Positions 4,935-6,376 of a stretch of 6,376 nt of DNA are shown one piece after another; positions within the stretch are counted from its first letter, which is position 1; each line of letters opens with the position of its first letter. This stretch comes from Pedosphaera sp. (lineage in GTDB: Bacteria > Verrucomicrobiota > Verrucomicrobiia > Limisphaerales > SXTU01). The notes under the pieces were generated by a model. The model was not told the DNA's origin. It did not search any database and saw only the letters and a list, made by a program, of their open reading frames with translations. The position numbers and the translations under genes are program-made. The stretch lies in NCBI GenBank assembly GCA_009695395.1, contig SIBB01000221.1, positions 1-6,376 on the forward strand, read 5' to 3'.

Positions 4935-6287
4935 TTACGCCAGCCGCGTCAGCTCACCCGTGCTGTCGCCAAGCTGCTGGGTCTTGAGGTCCATCCGGTT
5001 CAGGAGGGAGAGCCAGAGGTTGTTCAGCGGCGTGTCCTTGGGATAGACGACATGGCGGCCCGGCTTAAGCGTGCCGCAACCGCCCCCGGCCAGCAGCAGC
5101 GGGAGGTTGTCGTGGTTGTGCGCGTTGCCGTCGGAGTTGCCGCTGCCGTAGGCGAGCATGCAATGGTCGAGCAGCGTGCCGTCGCCTTCCTTCACGGCCT
5201 TGAGCTTGCCAAGCAGGTAGGCGAGCTGCGTGGTGTGGAAGCGGTTAATCTGGGCAATCTTCGCCTTCTTCTCCAGGTCGTTGCCGTGGTGCGAAAGGTC
5301 GTGGTGGCCTTCGCGGACGTTGATGAAGGGGTAGGCTTTGTTGCTCCCCTCGTTGGCGAGGACGAAGGTGCAGACGCGCGTAGTGTCGGTCTGGAAGGCG
5401 AGCACCATGAGGTCGGCCATGAGGCGGATGTGCTCCTCGTAAGTCGGGGGGATGCCGGTGGGCGCGGCAAAGCCCTCGGGGGCCTTGGGTTCACCGAACT
5501 GGCCGGCGCGCTCGATGCGCAGCTCGATGTCGCGGACGGCGGAAAAATACTCGTCGAGCTTGCGCTGGTCGCTGCGGCCCAATTTGCCATTGAGCTCGCT
5601 GAAGTCGGCTTTCACCAAGTCGAGCACGCTCTTGCGCTGCGCGTCGCGCTTCGCCCGTTCGGCGGCGGAACCCGCTCCGAAGAGGCGGTCGAAGACGAGC
5701 TTGGGGTTCACTTCCTTGGGCTGCGGCTGGGTGGCTGAGCGCCAGGACATCGTGGAAGAGTAGACGCAGGAATAGCCGGAGTCGCAGTTGCCCGCCATCG
5801 AACCGGCCTCCGTGCCGATCTCAAGGGAGGCCAGACGCGTCTTGTCCGCAAGCCGCGAGGCGGCGACCTGGTCCACGGAGACGCCAGAGCGGATGTCGGT
5901 GCCGTCCGTCTTGCGCGGCTGGCAGCCGGTGAGGAAGGCGGCGAGCGCACGGGCGTGGTCGCCGCCGCCGTCGCCGTTGGCGCGGGCCTTGTCCGCAGTG
6001 AGGCCGGTGAGGATGGAGAAATCGCTGCGATACGGCGCGATGGGCTGAAGGATCGCGGGCAGTTCCGCAGGCAGAGCGCCCTCATCCTTCGGCGTCCAGT
6101 CCACCATGTTCTTGCCGTTGGGGACGTAGAGGAAGGCCATGCGGTTGGGCGCAGCCTTGCTGGCGGGAGTGTTGCCGGCGGCCCAACCCGTCATCGGCCC
6201 CATCGCTTCGAGCCACGGGAGCGCGAGGGTCGCGCCGAGACCTTTGAGTGCGGTGCGGCGGGAGAGCGGGGAGGTTTTCACGTGCAT
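4935..6287 (-). CDS. Tat-exported DUF1552 (HXXSHH) family protein
   Basis: This is a complete 450-residue protein of family PF07586 (DUF1552). The N-terminus carries a twin-arginine signal, SRRTALKG (residues 9-16), followed by a hydrophobic stretch (about 17-36) with a likely cleavage near AWA/AAG-type residues around 36-38, so it is exported folded. The mature domain starts with RMAFLYVPNGKNMVDW (49-64) and continues through DFSILTGL (89-96). It includes GDHARALAAFLTG-like sequence (109-121) and RSGVSVDQ (133-140). The family's name motif is present exactly as HDLSHH (329-334), within GHHDLSHHG. Near the C-terminus are YGSGNSDGNAHNHDNLP (380-396) and GDSTGEL (440-446), also typical. The His-rich motif suggests metal binding, but the biochemical role is not established. 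In Planctomycetota and Verrucomicrobiota the gene commonly sits beside a DUF1592/DUF1588-type cytochrome-bearing gene, which would lie upstream beyond the right edge. The ATG at 6285-6287 gives a normal Tat leader; no Shine-Dalgarno motif is adjacent. Confidence 0.95.
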   Translation of the reverse strand: MHVKTSPLSRRTALKGLGATLALPWLEAMGPMTGWAAGNTPASKAAPNRMAFLYVPNGKNMVDWTPKDEGALPAELPAILQPIAPYRSDFSILTGLTADKARANGDGGGDHARALAAFLTGCQPRKTDGTDIRSGVSVDQVAASRLADKTRLASLEIGTEAGSMAGNCDSGYSCVYSSTMSWRSATQPQPKEVNPKLVFDRLFGAGSAAERAKRDAQRKSVLDLVKADFSELNGKLGRSDQRKLDEYFSAVRDIELRIERAGQFGEPKAPEGFAAPTGIPPTYEEHIRLMADLMVLAFQTDTTRVCTFVLANEGSNKAYPFINVREGHHDLSHHGNDLEKKAKIAQINRFHTTQLAYLLGKLKAVKEGDGTLLDHCMLAYGSGNSDGNAHNHDNLPLLLAGGGCGTLKPGRHVVYPKDTPLNNLWLSLLNRMDLKTQQLGDSTGELTRLA

Positions 6288-6340
6288 AATTTCGTTGGCG
6301 TTTTGGACGGGGCGAGGAGTAATTCCTTCAGTTGGCTATC

Positions 6341-6357
6341 AGCGGTCAGCGGTCAGC
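6341..6357. repeat. short 7-bp tandem repeat upstream of DUF1552 gene
   Basis: AGCGGTC occurs twice in tandem (6341-6347, 6348-6354) and is followed by a partial third unit, AGC (6355-6357). It lies about 55-70 bases upstream of the DUF1552 start codon, in the region where its promoter or the end of the neighbouring gene would be. It could be a small simple repeat or a pair of regulator half-sites; the copy number is too low to decide. Confidence 0.5.
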
Positions 6358-6376
6358 AACCAAGAGAACGTGCCCG

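Noticed and set aside
4858..5046. 62-codon plus-strand frame between the convergent genes
   Set aside because: It overlaps the 3' end of DUF1552 antisense, has no ribosome-binding site and shows no recognisable sequence character.
5052..5738. 228-codon plus-strand frame antisense to DUF1552
   Set aside because: DUF1552 on the minus strand has a Tat signal and the HXXSHH motif; the plus-strand product is Val/Ala/Glu-rich shadow sequence.

Overview
The window most likely comes from a member of the Verrucomicrobiota, probably near the Pedosphaera/Limisphaerales group. That placement is inferred from protein style, since no rRNA is present. Two adjacent pseudopilin genes start with the GFTLIELLVV...AGMLLPAL type of prepilin helix and carry H-X9-DG-like C-termini. 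There is also a Tat-exported DUF1552 (HXXSHH) protein. Both families are abundant in Verrucomicrobiota and Planctomycetota, and the exact helix wording fits Verrucomicrobiota better. The DNA is GC-rich, so long spurious reading frames lie antisense to the real genes.

Layout. Positions 1-1429 (minus strand) hold most of a Kup potassium transporter whose C-terminus runs off the left edge. Just upstream of it, on the same strand, is a 76-residue zinc-ribbon protein (1471-1701). A 356-base divergent intergenic region (1702-2057) contains several inverted repeats. A secreted alpha/beta-hydrolase of the Fes/esterase-D type follows on the plus strand (2058-2984). Next come two tandem pseudopilin genes on the plus strand (3165-4040 and 4071-4814), probably one transcription unit. 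They end in an 8-bp hairpin that separates them from a convergent, full-length DUF1552 gene (4935-6287, minus strand), whose upstream region reaches the right edge.

How the genes relate. No single pathway is evident. Four of the six products are predicted to be exported or assembled at the envelope: the esterase by a Sec signal, two pseudopilins by prepilin peptidase, and DUF1552 by Tat. Kup is an inner-membrane transporter. The window therefore looks like an ordinary chromosomal stretch rich in envelope genes, with no mobile element, CRISPR array, tRNA or rRNA visible.

The most interesting signal is an 81-base block shared by the two pseudopilin genes at 80 of 81 positions. It ends abruptly, and beyond it even the conserved residues use different codons. 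This suggests gene conversion or exchange of the N-terminal export module. Other points of note are the lack of Shine-Dalgarno sequences at all six starts and a cluster of stem-loops at 1871-1966. I did not find a convincing undescribed multi-gene system.
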